Source of the DNA: an uncultured bacterium
GTDB lineage: Bacteria; Bacillota; Clostridia; Oscillospirales; Oscillospiraceae
Assembly: GCA_947364395.1 (NCBI GenBank)
Contig: CANASS010000012.1
Location: 1-50,120 of the forward strand
DNA: 50,120 nucleotides
Direction of reading: 5' to 3'
This document shows, in pieces, positions 39,660 to 47,340 of this stretch. How positions within the stretch are numbered: position 1 is the first letter of the stretch; each line of letters opens with the position of its first letter. The position numbers and the translations under genes were made by a program. The notes under the pieces are model-generated. The model was not told where the DNA came from, did not search any database, and saw only the letters and a list, made by a program, of their open reading frames with translations.

Positions 39660-40877
39660 TCAGCGGCGGGGGCGGTTTTTCAGCGCCAGGGCCGACGCCA
39701 CCACCAGCAGGCCCAGGGCCAGACATCCGGCGATGCCCATGGTGCGGAAAAAGGTGTCCAGAAACAGTTCCGTGTCCCCCCGCAGGCCGTGGTCCATGGC
39801 CTGATAGATGGTCAGCCCCGGCACCAGCGGAAACATGGCGATAATCAGATAAGAGGTGGCCGGACACCGCCGCCGCCGGGCCATCCACTCCGAATAGGCC
39901 GACACCGACACCGCCGCCGCCAGGCTGGCCGCGAAGGGGTTGTTCCACAGCCCCATGGCCCCCAGGTACACCGCCCAGCCCAGGGCTCCCCCCAGGCAGC
40001 ACAGCAGGGCTCCTACCCCCTGGGTGTTGAAGGGGATGCAGAACCCCAGGCAGGCCACAAACGCGAACAGGCAGTACAGCGCGGGGCTGTAGGCCTGCAC
40101 CTGTCCGGCCTGGGGGGGCACCGCCTCCCGGAAGAGGGCCATGGCCGCGCCCGCCCCCAGGGCGATGGCTCCCGCCGACAGCAGCGCCCGGGCGAATGTG
40201 GCCAGGCCCGCCACCATATCCCCGGTGAGCAGGTCGCTCATGAAGTTGGTGAACACCAGCCCCGGCACCAGCACCATGATGGCCCCGGCAATGGTGACCT
40301 CTAAGCTAATGGGGGCCCCCAGCGCCGACAGGCCGCAGGCCATCCCGCCCAGCACAAAGGCCGCCGCCACCGTGGCAAGAAAGGGATTGACGCCCGCCCG
40401 GCCCAGAAGGGTCAGGCAGGCCCCGCAGGCCAGCCCCGCCAGTCCGGCCGCGGCGGCCTCCGCCCAGCCGCCGGAGAAAAACAGCGCGAAAAAAAACGCC
40501 CCCACAAAATACCCCAGCAGGCACAGCGCCGCCGGATACCGCCGCAGGTTCTCCGCAGTCTCCGCGCACAGGCGGGGCAGCTGGGCCGGGTCGGCGGGCG
40601 GAGCGGCGCACAGCCGCCGGGACAGGTCGTTAAACCGCTCGATGCCCTCGATGTCCACCGAGGCGGGGGCCACCCGGCGCATCACCGTCCGCACCCGCCC
40701 GTCGGGGCAGGGGGCGCTGACAATCACGCAGTTGGGGATGGCGAATACCTGGCCCTCCAGGCCGTAGGCCGCCAGCAGCCGCCGCACCGTGTCCTCCGCC
40801 CGGGGGATCTCCGCGCCGTATTCCAAAAGCCGCCGCCCCACTTCGCAGCAGCCGGATAGTAAAATGTCGTAGTCCAT
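39660..40877 (-). CDS. Threonine/serine exporter family protein (ThrE)
   Basis: A 405-aa membrane protein joining the two ThrE parts: an N-terminal ThrE domain (LLSGCCEVGRRLLEYGAEIPRAEDTVRRLLAAYGL, then helices with VTIAGAIMVLVPGLVFTNFMSDLLTGD) and a C-terminal ThrE_2/DUF3815-like domain (from AYSPALYCLFAFVACLGFCIPFN). In many Firmicutes these are two genes. Exports threonine or serine in the characterised Corynebacterium member; substrate here is inferred. RBS AAAAGGAG. Confidence 0.9.
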   Translation of the reverse strand: MDYDILLSGCCEVGRRLLEYGAEIPRAEDTVRRLLAAYGLEGQVFAIPNCVIVSAPCPDGRVRTVMRRVAPASVDIEGIERFNDLSRRLCAAPPADPAQLPRLCAETAENLRRYPAALCLLGYFVGAFFFALFFSGGWAEAAAAGLAGLACGACLTLLGRAGVNPFLATVAAAFVLGGMACGLSALGAPISLEVTIAGAIMVLVPGLVFTNFMSDLLTGDMVAGLATFARALLSAGAIALGAGAAMALFREAVPPQAGQVQAYSPALYCLFAFVACLGFCIPFNTQGVGALLCCLGGALGWAVYLGAMGLWNNPFAASLAAAVSVSAYSEWMARRRRCPATSYLIIAMFPLVPGLTIYQAMDHGLRGDTELFLDTFFRTMGIAGCLALGLLVVASALALKNRPRR

Positions 40878-40898
40878 AGGATCACGCTCCTTTTGCCC

Positions 40899-40926
40899 TT
40901 GACAAATCCGCGCGGCGGGGTATAAT
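40899..40926 (+). promoter_or_regulatory. Strong plus-strand promoter reading toward the toxin-like ORF
   Basis: TTGACA (40899-40904), 16-bp spacer, TATAAT (40921-40926): full consensus. There is no plus-strand coding gene behind it; the transcript would start near 40933 and run antisense to the 3' part of the 31-aa peptide gene. Confidence 0.75.
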
Positions 40927-40932
40927 AAGCAT

Positions 40933-41024
40933 ATAAGGGGCGCCGTTACGGCGGTCAGCTTTTTCCCCTTAATAGCTATGTCAAGTTTTTACGTTGACCG
41001 CTCGGGGGCTAGCCGGGCGGTCAA
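40933..41024 (+). ncRNA. Putative antisense RNA (antitoxin) of a type I system
   Basis: Inferred from the consensus promoter just upstream and the absence of a plus-strand ORF. The RNA would fold CGCCG-TTA-CGGCG near its 5' end and TTGACCGCTCGG/CCGGGCGGTCAA (40994-41005, 41013-41024), the latter spanning the peptide's stop codon. No T-tract terminator is evident, so the 3' end is a guess. Confidence 0.4.
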
Positions 41025-41157
41025 CAAGCATGCTGGGCAGTTAAGATCATCAGAAAGAGCACGACGATGAACCAAAACAAGACCCGCAGGACTTTCATCC
41101 TGCGATCATTTCCCATTCACGCACCTCCCCCCTTGGGGGGAAAGGCTGCTGACCGCC
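40950..41157. repeat. 10-bp inverted repeat enclosing the 31-aa peptide gene
   Basis: GGCGGTCAGC (40950-40959) and GCTGACCGCC (41148-41157) are perfect complements. In the minus-strand mRNA the 3' copy, extended by GGGGAAAAA, could pair with the 5' leader segment ending TTTCCCC, a long-range 5'-3' interaction like those that keep type I toxin mRNAs inactive. Confidence 0.65.
41021..41116 (-). CDS. 31-aa single-helix hydrophobic peptide, candidate type I toxin
   Basis: Peptide MGNDRRMKVLRVLFWFIVVL continuing FLMILTAQHAC: basic N-terminus, one strongly hydrophobic 17-residue helix, short tail. The start codon lies 7 bases after GGGGGGAGG, whose G run is paired with a C run (41127-41132 against 41135-41140), so the ribosome site is self-masked. 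A promoter (41185-41213), ~60-base leader, flanking complementary repeats and an opposing consensus promoter complete the architecture of a type I toxin-antitoxin locus. The peptide does not match a family I can name. Confidence 0.6.
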   Translation of the reverse strand: MGNDRRMKVLRVLFWFIVVLFLMILTAQHAC

Positions 41158-41184
41158 TATTTTATGTAACGACGCCTTGTTTCC

Positions 41185-41213
41185 ACTATATCATATGGAA
41201 GCGGCGATTGCAA
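41185..41213 (-). promoter_or_regulatory. Promoter of the 31-aa peptide gene
   Basis: Minus strand: TTGCAA (41213-41208), 17-bp spacer, TATAGT (41190-41185). Confidence 0.65.
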
Positions 41214-41233
41214 GGGCTGGCGGATTCTGCCGG
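41210..41233 (-). repeat. Shared promoter module, copy 1
   Basis: 24 bp identical but for one base to 41488-41511. On the minus strand it runs from CCGGCAGAATCC into the first four bases of the -35 box. It contains an imperfect GGCAGA-A-TCTGCC palindrome. Confidence 0.75.
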
Positions 41234-41243
41234 TTTTTATACA

Positions 41244-41268
41244 AAGAAAAGGGCCGGACAACCGGCCC
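41244..41268 (-). terminator. Terminator of the 48-aa gene
   Basis: GGGCCGG (41251-41257) pairs with CCGGCCC (41262-41268); TTTTCTTTG follows on the minus strand. Confidence 0.75.
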
Positions 41269-41279
41269 CCTTCGCGCTG

Positions 41280-41426
41280 TTACTGGGTGGTCCCCAGGAT
41301 ATAGGCGTCAATCAGACGCTCCAATTCCTTCGCAGTATAGGTCTTTTCCGGGTCCTGCTTCAAAATACGGAGCAAATCATACGCCATAGCCTTTTGTACG
41401 TCCTTGCGCTCGTTTTCGGTGGGCAT
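41280..41426 (-). CDS. 48-aa conserved-looking small protein
   Basis: Soluble peptide MPTENERKDVQKAMAYDLLR continuing ILKQDPEKTYTAKELERLID and ending AYILGTTQ: amphipathic helices with a YT-x-KE-x-ERLI pattern suggestive of a small winged or helical DNA-associated fold, but no family is assigned. Support for coding: AAAGGAGG 8 bases before the ATG, a promoter with 17-bp spacing, an intrinsic terminator 12 bases after the stop, and codon use like the neighbours. It shares its upstream promoter module with the toxin-like gene next door. Confidence 0.75.
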   Translation of the reverse strand: MPTENERKDVQKAMAYDLLRILKQDPEKTYTAKELERLIDAYILGTTQ

Positions 41427-41462
41427 AACTCCGGCCTCCTTTCATATATAAGGTGCAAAAAT

Positions 41463-41491
41463 AGTATACCACATTACGGCGGGGAACGCAA
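41463..41491 (-). promoter_or_regulatory. Promoter of the 48-aa gene
   Basis: Minus strand: TTGCGT (41491-41486), 17-bp spacer, TATACT (41468-41463). Confidence 0.7.
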
Positions 41492-41511
41492 GGGCTGGCA
41501 GATTCTGCCGG
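41488..41511 (-). repeat. Shared promoter module, copy 2
   Basis: Second copy of the 24-bp module, in the same register to its -35 box as copy 1. Here GGCAGA-A-TCTGCC is a perfect 6-1-6 palindrome, a plausible operator for a common regulator. Confidence 0.75.
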
Positions 41512-41549
41512 TCCTTCCATTTATTTTTCCAGAAAATTTCTGTTAAGGC

Positions 41550-41577
41550 TTGCAAATTTTTGCCGATAGAGTATAAT
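41550..41577 (+). promoter_or_regulatory. Promoter of the large SLH protein
   Basis: TTGCAA (41550-41555), 16-bp spacer, TATAAT (41572-41577), in an AT-rich stretch; leader about 145 bases. Confidence 0.75.
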
Positions 41578-41729
41578 AGTAGCCGTATAACTGTGGCGTC
41601 GGAGGCGTCAGCCAATCATTCCGATGGAAGGAGGGCCGTATGCCCGGCCACGCCCCGGATAGGGACAAAAAATGCCGGCCAGACCGGCGAAAGCAGCTAC
41701 CGAAACCAGATACAAGGAGGAAGAAGTAC

Positions 41730-44700
41730 ATGAAGAAACGACTTTTGTCGGCGGCTTTGGCCCTGGCCATGGTGCTGACATTGCTGCCGTTCAGTGCTAT
41801 GCCCGTGTCGGCGGCAAGCACGGCGACATTAGGTACTGATCAGAGCGGTAAATGTTCAGTCACTTGGCGCAAAGCAGACTTTGTTGTTGGCAAAGACGCA
41901 GATGGAAATGACGTGAAAACTCCATCGGATGGATATTATTACTGGGACGGTGCCAGCCGTACACTTTATTCTACCACTAGCGGTGTTCTTAACGGTACCA
42001 ATGCCACCAGCGGCACGTGGTACGATAGTCCTGTTACCGCAAATGGTATCCTGAGCAGCTTTACATTGATTGGGAATATAACGGTGAGCGGTGCCCATTC
42101 CGCCTCTTCCATCAATGTGAATCTGAACAACAAATCGCTTGATTTGCAGTTCTATACCGATGCTGCTACCACCAAGCTGTCCGGTCTGACCGTCACCAAC
42201 ACCCCGGTGACGGGTACGGCTGACAAGACCCAGGCTGTGACCCTGCCCAGCGGCTGGAGTAGCTTGAGCGACCGCAGCATCACCCTGAATGTTACCAACG
42301 CTACCGTTACTGCTAATAGCTCCATTGCCATCACTGGTGCCGTTGGCAACAATTACGGTTTCTCCGCCACCTTGACAAATGCGGTGCTGACTGTACCTGT
42401 GTACGTCAACGGTGTTCCTAATAACAGCTCCAGTCTGAGGCTTGATATGAGGGGCGACAGCTCGGCGAACAGCGGCATCTGCGCCACGCACGCCACGCTT
42501 GATTTGGATATGAAAGCGGGCGACAGTGTGGGCGGCGTCACCTGCAAGGGCAAGAAGGCCACCATTGATGCGAACGGCTATCCTAAGCGCGCTACCATTG
42601 GCAGTATTGATTTGGGCGGGACTGATGTCGTCGGTGCCAGTGAGAACAAGTCGGGCGGCACGATCAATTTGCTCTCTGCCGCTGATGTGACTGGTGCCAT
42701 CAACACTTACGGCCAGACCACCATCAATGTGAAGGATACCTCCACGGTGGGCGGCGTTATCACCTTCCTGAGTGGTAAGGCCACCGACGGCGTCAACGGA
42801 GCGGCCCCCAATTGGACCGGCACCACCATCAATGTCACCGGTTATCAGACCCGCGTGGGCGGCATTACGCAGGCCGGCGGCGATACCTTGAAGGCCACCG
42901 TCAAGGTGGATGATACCGCCACTTGTGGAGCGATTGCTTTGAATGAGTATGGCGGCACTATTACCGTTTCCCATGCTACCACAGGCGACATCGGCATGGG
43001 GCTGGGTACATTGATTGTGGACAATGGCGCGACAGTGAACGGAAGTATCAGTGTCGGTACAAAGGGTGCTGCTAATGCCACGATTTCTGGTGCAAATACT
43101 ACCGTGAGTGGTGTTGTGAATCCTAACAATAAGGGTACGACCCTTGTAATCAATGACGGTAAGTTTACATCTACAGAGACAATTGCGGTTGGTAATACCT
43201 CTACCAAGGTACCCAAGATAAGATTCGAATTAGAAAAGGGCACCACCACCGTCAAGGGCGGTACCTTTGGCGGTTCCTTGCAGGGCAGCCCGGTGCTCAG
43301 CGGCATTGCTTATGAGTTCAAGAACCTGAATGATAACCTCTATACTTATGTTCGTACTGCCCCGGTCAATGATGTGTTTAAGACGTTGGTAGATATGACT
43401 CAGGCCGCAGGCGGTGTGAATAAGACGCAGATCATTGCCAGCGATTATGATTACGACGTGGCAAGTACGCAAGGTGGAGCCTACGTATTGTTTAAGGTGG
43501 ATCATAATACTACCGGCGGCGTAAACAATACCCCTGTTTCTGTTTTGAAGATCCTTGGTACAAAGGATTCTGTCATTGACCTGCCCGATCAGGTGGGCGG
43601 GCGTAAGGTGTCCTATTGGTACAAGGGCGAAGAGCGCCATCAAACCAACTATATCATTACTGCGGAAGATGTCACGAAGCAAAATACTCCAACGCCAGAT
43701 AATGGTGACCCGGTAGAGCTGCTTGCGGACAGTACCGCTGCGGGCAGCACCGATATCACCGCCGTGGCCCTTGATACCGCGAAGGATGTCAATGGGCTGT
43801 ATAAGGGCCTGACCATCTCCCTGGACGCCAGCGGCAAAGTCATCAAGCTCAGCGGGCTGGTGGACTTGGCGGGCAAAAACTCAGCCTCTATCCCTCTGAA
43901 GCTGGTCAACAGCCGCGGCGATGACACTAAGCTTAAAGTAAACGCTTTGGTTAGTTTGAGCTCCAATGGTCAGAAACGTGTCTATTTCACTGACCCCAGC
44001 ACCGGCCTGACCATCAGCGGTGACAACAGCATCTTGACTGTTGCCAACAGCACACAGCAGTTCACTTTGGACGGCTCCGGCTTGGTGGTCCGTGACATCA
44101 ACCTGCCGATCTCCGTGGCGGGCAGTAACAACGGCACCACCAACGGCATCACTCCGGGCAAGCCCGTGGCCAAGGTCAACGGCGGCATTGCCGGGACCGC
44201 TGGCCGTGAGAGCTACAAGAACGCGCTGGAAGCCAACAGCCAGTTCGCTACCAGTGGCGACAATCAGCTTAAAAACAGCATCGCCGTCCAACAGTCGCTG
44301 AACAACGTGCTGAAGAGCGTCACCAAGAGCCAGGTGGACAACTGGCTGGCCACCGCCCGCCGCACCATTGCCACCGAGCTGAAGGACACCAACAGCGCCA
44401 AATACGCGGAGACCTACGCCGCCTGGGACACCATCGAGGTGGAACCCTATCTGGACATCGTGGTCAATAACTGGACCAACAAGACCGGCAACGCCAGCTC
44501 TGCCAGCCTGGATGTCAACCTGACCCTTAAATACCGTGTTGTGGCAGTCCATAGGAACAGCGCTGCTTGGCCGACCGGAATGACCCAGGAGCAGCAGGAG
44601 AAGTTTAAGCGCGTGGAAGTGACCACGGGCAACCTGACCCTCACCGGCGATTACGGCGATATCCAGCTCACCCTGGCTCTGCCGGATGAGTTTGTGCCTA

Positions 44701-46250
44701 CAACTGGGACTACCTTGTATGCCCATCACGGCAATTACGCTTATGGAACAACTGTGACAGGCAGCAATAGGACGCGCACGGTGACCTTCACCACCAGCCA
44801 CGGATTCTCCCCCTTCACCATCAACGAAAAGACCCCCGTGGCCCAGTCCAGCAAGATCATCAGGAACGGCGTGGCTGAGGGTAAAGACTACGGTGCAAAT
44901 GATATTAGCTTCCCTTATCTGTACGACAACCTGGACACCGCCGTGGCTGAGGTGGCCGATAAGGGCGCGATCAAGCTGTTCCCCGGCTTTAAGACCGGCA
45001 CCACCGACGTGCCCGTCAGCGGCAAGGCCAGGATTTTCCGGGTCATCACCGAGGCCAACAGCCAGACCAAGCTGAACTTTACCGGCAGCAACACGAAGTT
45101 TACCGGCGATGAGGCCAACGGCAACATGACCTACACCGTTACCCTCAGTTCCGACACGGCGGTTGCTCCCACCCAGAAGCCCATTCCCGTCAACGCCGTG
45201 GCCGTCACCGGCGGTTCCGCCAGCCTCAGCGCAAGCCGCGCCGACGAGGGCGATACCATCACCGTCACCTTGACCCCGGCGGCCAATTACCGCGTGGGCG
45301 GTGTCACCGTTACTGCGGCGGTGAAGAACAGCAACACCGGCGTTACTACTAACACCACTGTTATCACCACGGCGGTGTCCGCCAACAGCTGGCGTTTCGT
45401 GGTGCCCACCGGCGCTACCAGCGTCACTGTGACCCCGTCCTTTGTGGCTGCTACTACCACCAACCCCACCGTCACCGTGTCCAACCCGGCCATCGGCGGC
45501 ACCGCCGCCACGACTGCGGGCAACAATCAGGTGGCTCCCGGCACGCCGGTCACGGTGACCGTCAGCCCCACCTCCGGCTACCGCACCATGGGCATCTATG
45601 TGACCAACGCCACCGCTTCCCGCACCGGGGCCAACACCTTCAGCTTCACCGTGCCCGCCAACACCACCAACGTGGTGGTCACCCCCCGGTTCGATCGGAC
45701 CAACGGCACCCTGTTTGAGGATGTGTGGTCTTACGACTACTTCTCCAGCGCGGTGGCCTGGGCCGTGGGCCGCGGCATCACCAACGGCGACGGCAGTGTG
45801 TACCGCTTCGGCACCGGAAAGAGCTGCACCCGCGAGGATATGGTTACCTTCCTGTGGCGCAACGCCGGTTCCCCTGTTGTCTCCGGCGTGACCAATCCCT
45901 TCTGGGACGTGCAGGTGGGCAGTTACTACTACAACGCCGTGATGTGGGCCATCAAGAACGGCATCACCAAGGGCGTGAGCAGCAACCAGTTCGGCGTGGG
46001 CCGTCCCGTGACCCGCGGCGAGGCCGTGACCTTCCTGTACCGCGCTGCGGGCGAGCCTGCCGCCAGCACCAACAGCGGGTTCTATGATGTGCCCAGCAGC
46101 CAGTATTACGCCAAGGCCGTGACCTGGGCTGTGGGCAAGGGCATCACCAACGGCGACGGCAGCACCGTCAGATTCAATCCCAACGGCTCCTGCCTGCGCG
46201 AGCAGATCGTGACCTTTATGTACCGCAACGCCACCGGCACCCGGGCCTGA
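41730..46250 (+). CDS. Large secreted S-layer-homology surface protein
   Basis: A 1506-aa exported protein. Signal peptide KKRLLSAALALAMVLTLLPFSAMPVSAA; a long Thr/Ser/Asn/Gly-rich beta region (about 30-680) with many short GGTI..., VNG-type repeats that suggest a beta-helix or adhesin stalk; a middle domain (about 700-1030); beta-sandwich repeats of the form GGSASLSASRADEGDTITVTLTPAANYRVGGVTVTAAV and VTVSNPAIGG...GYRTMGIYV; and three C-terminal SLH motifs (LFEDVWSYDYFSSAVAWAVGRGI, FWDVQVGSYYYNAVMWAI, FYDVPSSQYYAKAVTWAV; from about 1326). The start at 41730 has AAGGAGGAAG upstream and begins the signal peptide. Base composition at 41.8-43.7 kb is visibly lower in GC than neighbours. Confidence 0.9.
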   Translation: MKKRLLSAALALAMVLTLLPFSAMPVSAASTATLGTDQSGKCSVTWRKADFVVGKDADGNDVKTPSDGYYYWDGASRTLYSTTSGVLNGTNATSGTWYDSPVTANGILSSFTLIGNITVSGAHSASSINVNLNNKSLDLQFYTDAATTKLSGLTVTNTPVTGTADKTQAVTLPSGWSSLSDRSITLNVTNATVTANSSIAITGAVGNNYGFSATLTNAVLTVPVYVNGVPNNSSSLRLDMRGDSSANSGICATHATLDLDMKAGDSVGGVTCKGKKATIDANGYPKRATIGSIDLGGTDVVGASENKSGGTINLLSAADVTGAINTYGQTTINVKDTSTVGGVITFLSGKATDGVNGAAPNWTGTTINVTGYQTRVGGITQAGGDTLKATVKVDDTATCGAIALNEYGGTITVSHATTGDIGMGLGTLIVDNGATVNGSISVGTKGAANATISGANTTVSGVVNPNNKGTTLVINDGKFTSTETIAVGNTSTKVPKIRFELEKGTTTVKGGTFGGSLQGSPVLSGIAYEFKNLNDNLYTYVRTAPVNDVFKTLVDMTQAAGGVNKTQIIASDYDYDVASTQGGAYVLFKVDHNTTGGVNNTPVSVLKILGTKDSVIDLPDQVGGRKVSYWYKGEERHQTNYIITAEDVTKQNTPTPDNGDPVELLADSTAAGSTDITAVALDTAKDVNGLYKGLTISLDASGKVIKLSGLVDLAGKNSASIPLKLVNSRGDDTKLKVNALVSLSSNGQKRVYFTDPSTGLTISGDNSILTVANSTQQFTLDGSGLVVRDINLPISVAGSNNGTTNGITPGKPVAKVNGGIAGTAGRESYKNALEANSQFATSGDNQLKNSIAVQQSLNNVLKSVTKSQVDNWLATARRTIATELKDTNSAKYAETYAAWDTIEVEPYLDIVVNNWTNKTGNASSASLDVNLTLKYRVVAVHRNSAAWPTGMTQEQQEKFKRVEVTTGNLTLTGDYGDIQLTLALPDEFVPTTGTTLYAHHGNYAYGTTVTGSNRTRTVTFTTSHGFSPFTINEKTPVAQSSKIIRNGVAEGKDYGANDISFPYLYDNLDTAVAEVADKGAIKLFPGFKTGTTDVPVSGKARIFRVITEANSQTKLNFTGSNTKFTGDEANGNMTYTVTLSSDTAVAPTQKPIPVNAVAVTGGSASLSASRADEGDTITVTLTPAANYRVGGVTVTAAVKNSNTGVTTNTTVITTAVSANSWRFVVPTGATSVTVTPSFVAATTTNPTVTVSNPAIGGTAATTAGNNQVAPGTPVTVTVSPTSGYRTMGIYVTNATASRTGANTFSFTVPANTTNVVVTPRFDRTNGTLFEDVWSYDYFSSAVAWAVGRGITNGDGSVYRFGTGKSCTREDMVTFLWRNAGSPVVSGVTNPFWDVQVGSYYYNAVMWAIKNGITKGVSSNQFGVGRPVTRGEAVTFLYRAAGEPAASTNSGFYDVPSSQYYAKAVTWAVGKGITNGDGSTVRFNPNGSCLREQIVTFMYRNATGTRA

Positions 46251-46288
46251 CCGGGAGCCATCGGGGCATAGCGGAAGAAACAGCACAG

Positions 46289-46320
46289 GGCCGGACCCGG
46301 ATTTACCGGGTCCGGCCTTT
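46289..46320 (+). terminator. Terminator of the SLH protein gene
   Basis: GGCCGGACCCGG (46289-46300) pairs perfectly with CCGGGTCCGGCC (46306-46317), followed by TTTT. Confidence 0.85.
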
Positions 46321-46337
46321 TGCGGCGTTTCCACCTC

Positions 46338-46366
46338 TTGACAGGGACGATGGGAAGTGCTATTCT
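46338..46366 (+). promoter_or_regulatory. Promoter of the PilZ gene
   Basis: TTGACA (46338-46343), 17-bp spacer, TATTCT (46361-46366). Confidence 0.7.
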
Positions 46367-46420
46367 CATTAGAGAATGTTTATTTACACGCGGGCGCGGT
46401 CCGCAAAGGGAGGCAGAGGC

Positions 46421-47116
46421 ATGAGCCTGTTGGATTTGTTTCGGAAGAAGGAGAATAAGGAGTCCGTTCAGGACGCCGTGGAGGAGGAGTACGAGGAGCC
46501 GGAAATTTACTCGGGCATGCGGGTGGAGGTCACCAGCATGGAGGGACGCCCTCTGTTCGCGGGGAAGCTGATGAGCCCCATGAGAGGACAGGCGGAGCTC
46601 TACCAGTACACCGAGGGGGAGGTCCCGGAGAGCGAGGAGCCCTTGGGGGTGCGAATCCGGGGTTTCAATGACCGGAAGCGCAAGGCGGTGTATATGGAGG
46701 GGACGATTGCCCCGCTGCCCAAGCACATCTGGAAGGTGGAGGACCTTCACGTGGTGGGGGCGGGCAATGACCGGGCCTTTTTCCGGCTGGAAACCAATCT
46801 GCCCGCCAGCATCACCCTCTTTGGAGGCGGCTTCGGCGGCGGGGAGCGGGAGTGCCGCTTGCTGAACATCAGCGTGGGCGGGGCCCGCATCGGGATAGAC
46901 AGCCAGCTCCACGCGGGGGACAAGTTTTTGCTGAAGGTGAAGCTGCTGGAGGACCGTGACACCTCCGTGATGTACTGCGAGGTGCTCCGGGCAATCGAGG
47001 GGAAGGACGGCACATATGAGTACGGCAGCCGTTTCCTGGAGCTCACCGAGGCGGATCAGGACAAAATCAGCCAAAATATCTTTGCGGCCCAGCTGAAGGA
47101 GCGCAACGGACGGTAA
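46421..47116 (+). CDS. PilZ-domain protein, YcgR-like cyclic di-GMP effector
   Basis: A 231-aa cytoplasmic protein. The N-terminal part (about 30-115) is a YcgR-like split-barrel domain; the PilZ domain (about 118-225) has the RxxxR cyclic di-GMP motif as DRAFFRLE and the second motif as NISVGGARIGI, so nucleotide binding is likely intact. No flagellar genes are nearby, so the output (motility, matrix or surface protein) is unknown; the SLH adhesin gene upstream is a separate transcription unit. The start MSLLDLF follows AAAGGGAGG. Confidence 0.88.
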   Translation: MSLLDLFRKKENKESVQDAVEEEYEEPEIYSGMRVEVTSMEGRPLFAGKLMSPMRGQAELYQYTEGEVPESEEPLGVRIRGFNDRKRKAVYMEGTIAPLPKHIWKVEDLHVVGAGNDRAFFRLETNLPASITLFGGGFGGGERECRLLNISVGGARIGIDSQLHAGDKFLLKVKLLEDRDTSVMYCEVLRAIEGKDGTYEYGSRFLELTEADQDKISQNIFAAQLKERNGR

Positions 47117-47170
47117 AACACGGCTGAAGGCTGTTCCCGTGCCGTGGGAACGGGTGAGGCTGACGTGTAG

Positions 47171-47204
47171 AAAAGAGCGCGATGGCGTACATCGCGCTCT
47201 TTTT
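47171..47204 (+). terminator. Terminator after the PilZ gene
   Basis: AAAAGAGCGCGATG (47171-47184) pairs with CATCGCGCTCTTTT (47190-47203), ending in a T run. Confidence 0.88.
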
Positions 47205-47247
47205 GCGTCTAAAAAGGGGAGAGGGCTGGAAAACAGCATATTTTGAT

Positions 47248-47275
47248 TTGCTTTATGGCGGTGATATGCTATAAT
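47248..47275 (+). promoter_or_regulatory. Promoter of the second MATE gene
   Basis: TTGCTT (47248-47253), 16-bp spacer, TATAAT (47270-47275). Confidence 0.65.
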
Positions 47276-47340
47276 AACGGCGATTGTTTCGTGCCGCCCC
47301 AGTGGAAGGGGTAAAAATACATTAAAAGGACCGTCGGCTT

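Noticed and set aside
40994..41024. Stem-loop over the 31-aa peptide stop codon as a normal terminator
   Set aside because: Neither strand has a T run after it; it is better viewed as part of the sense/antisense RNA structure.
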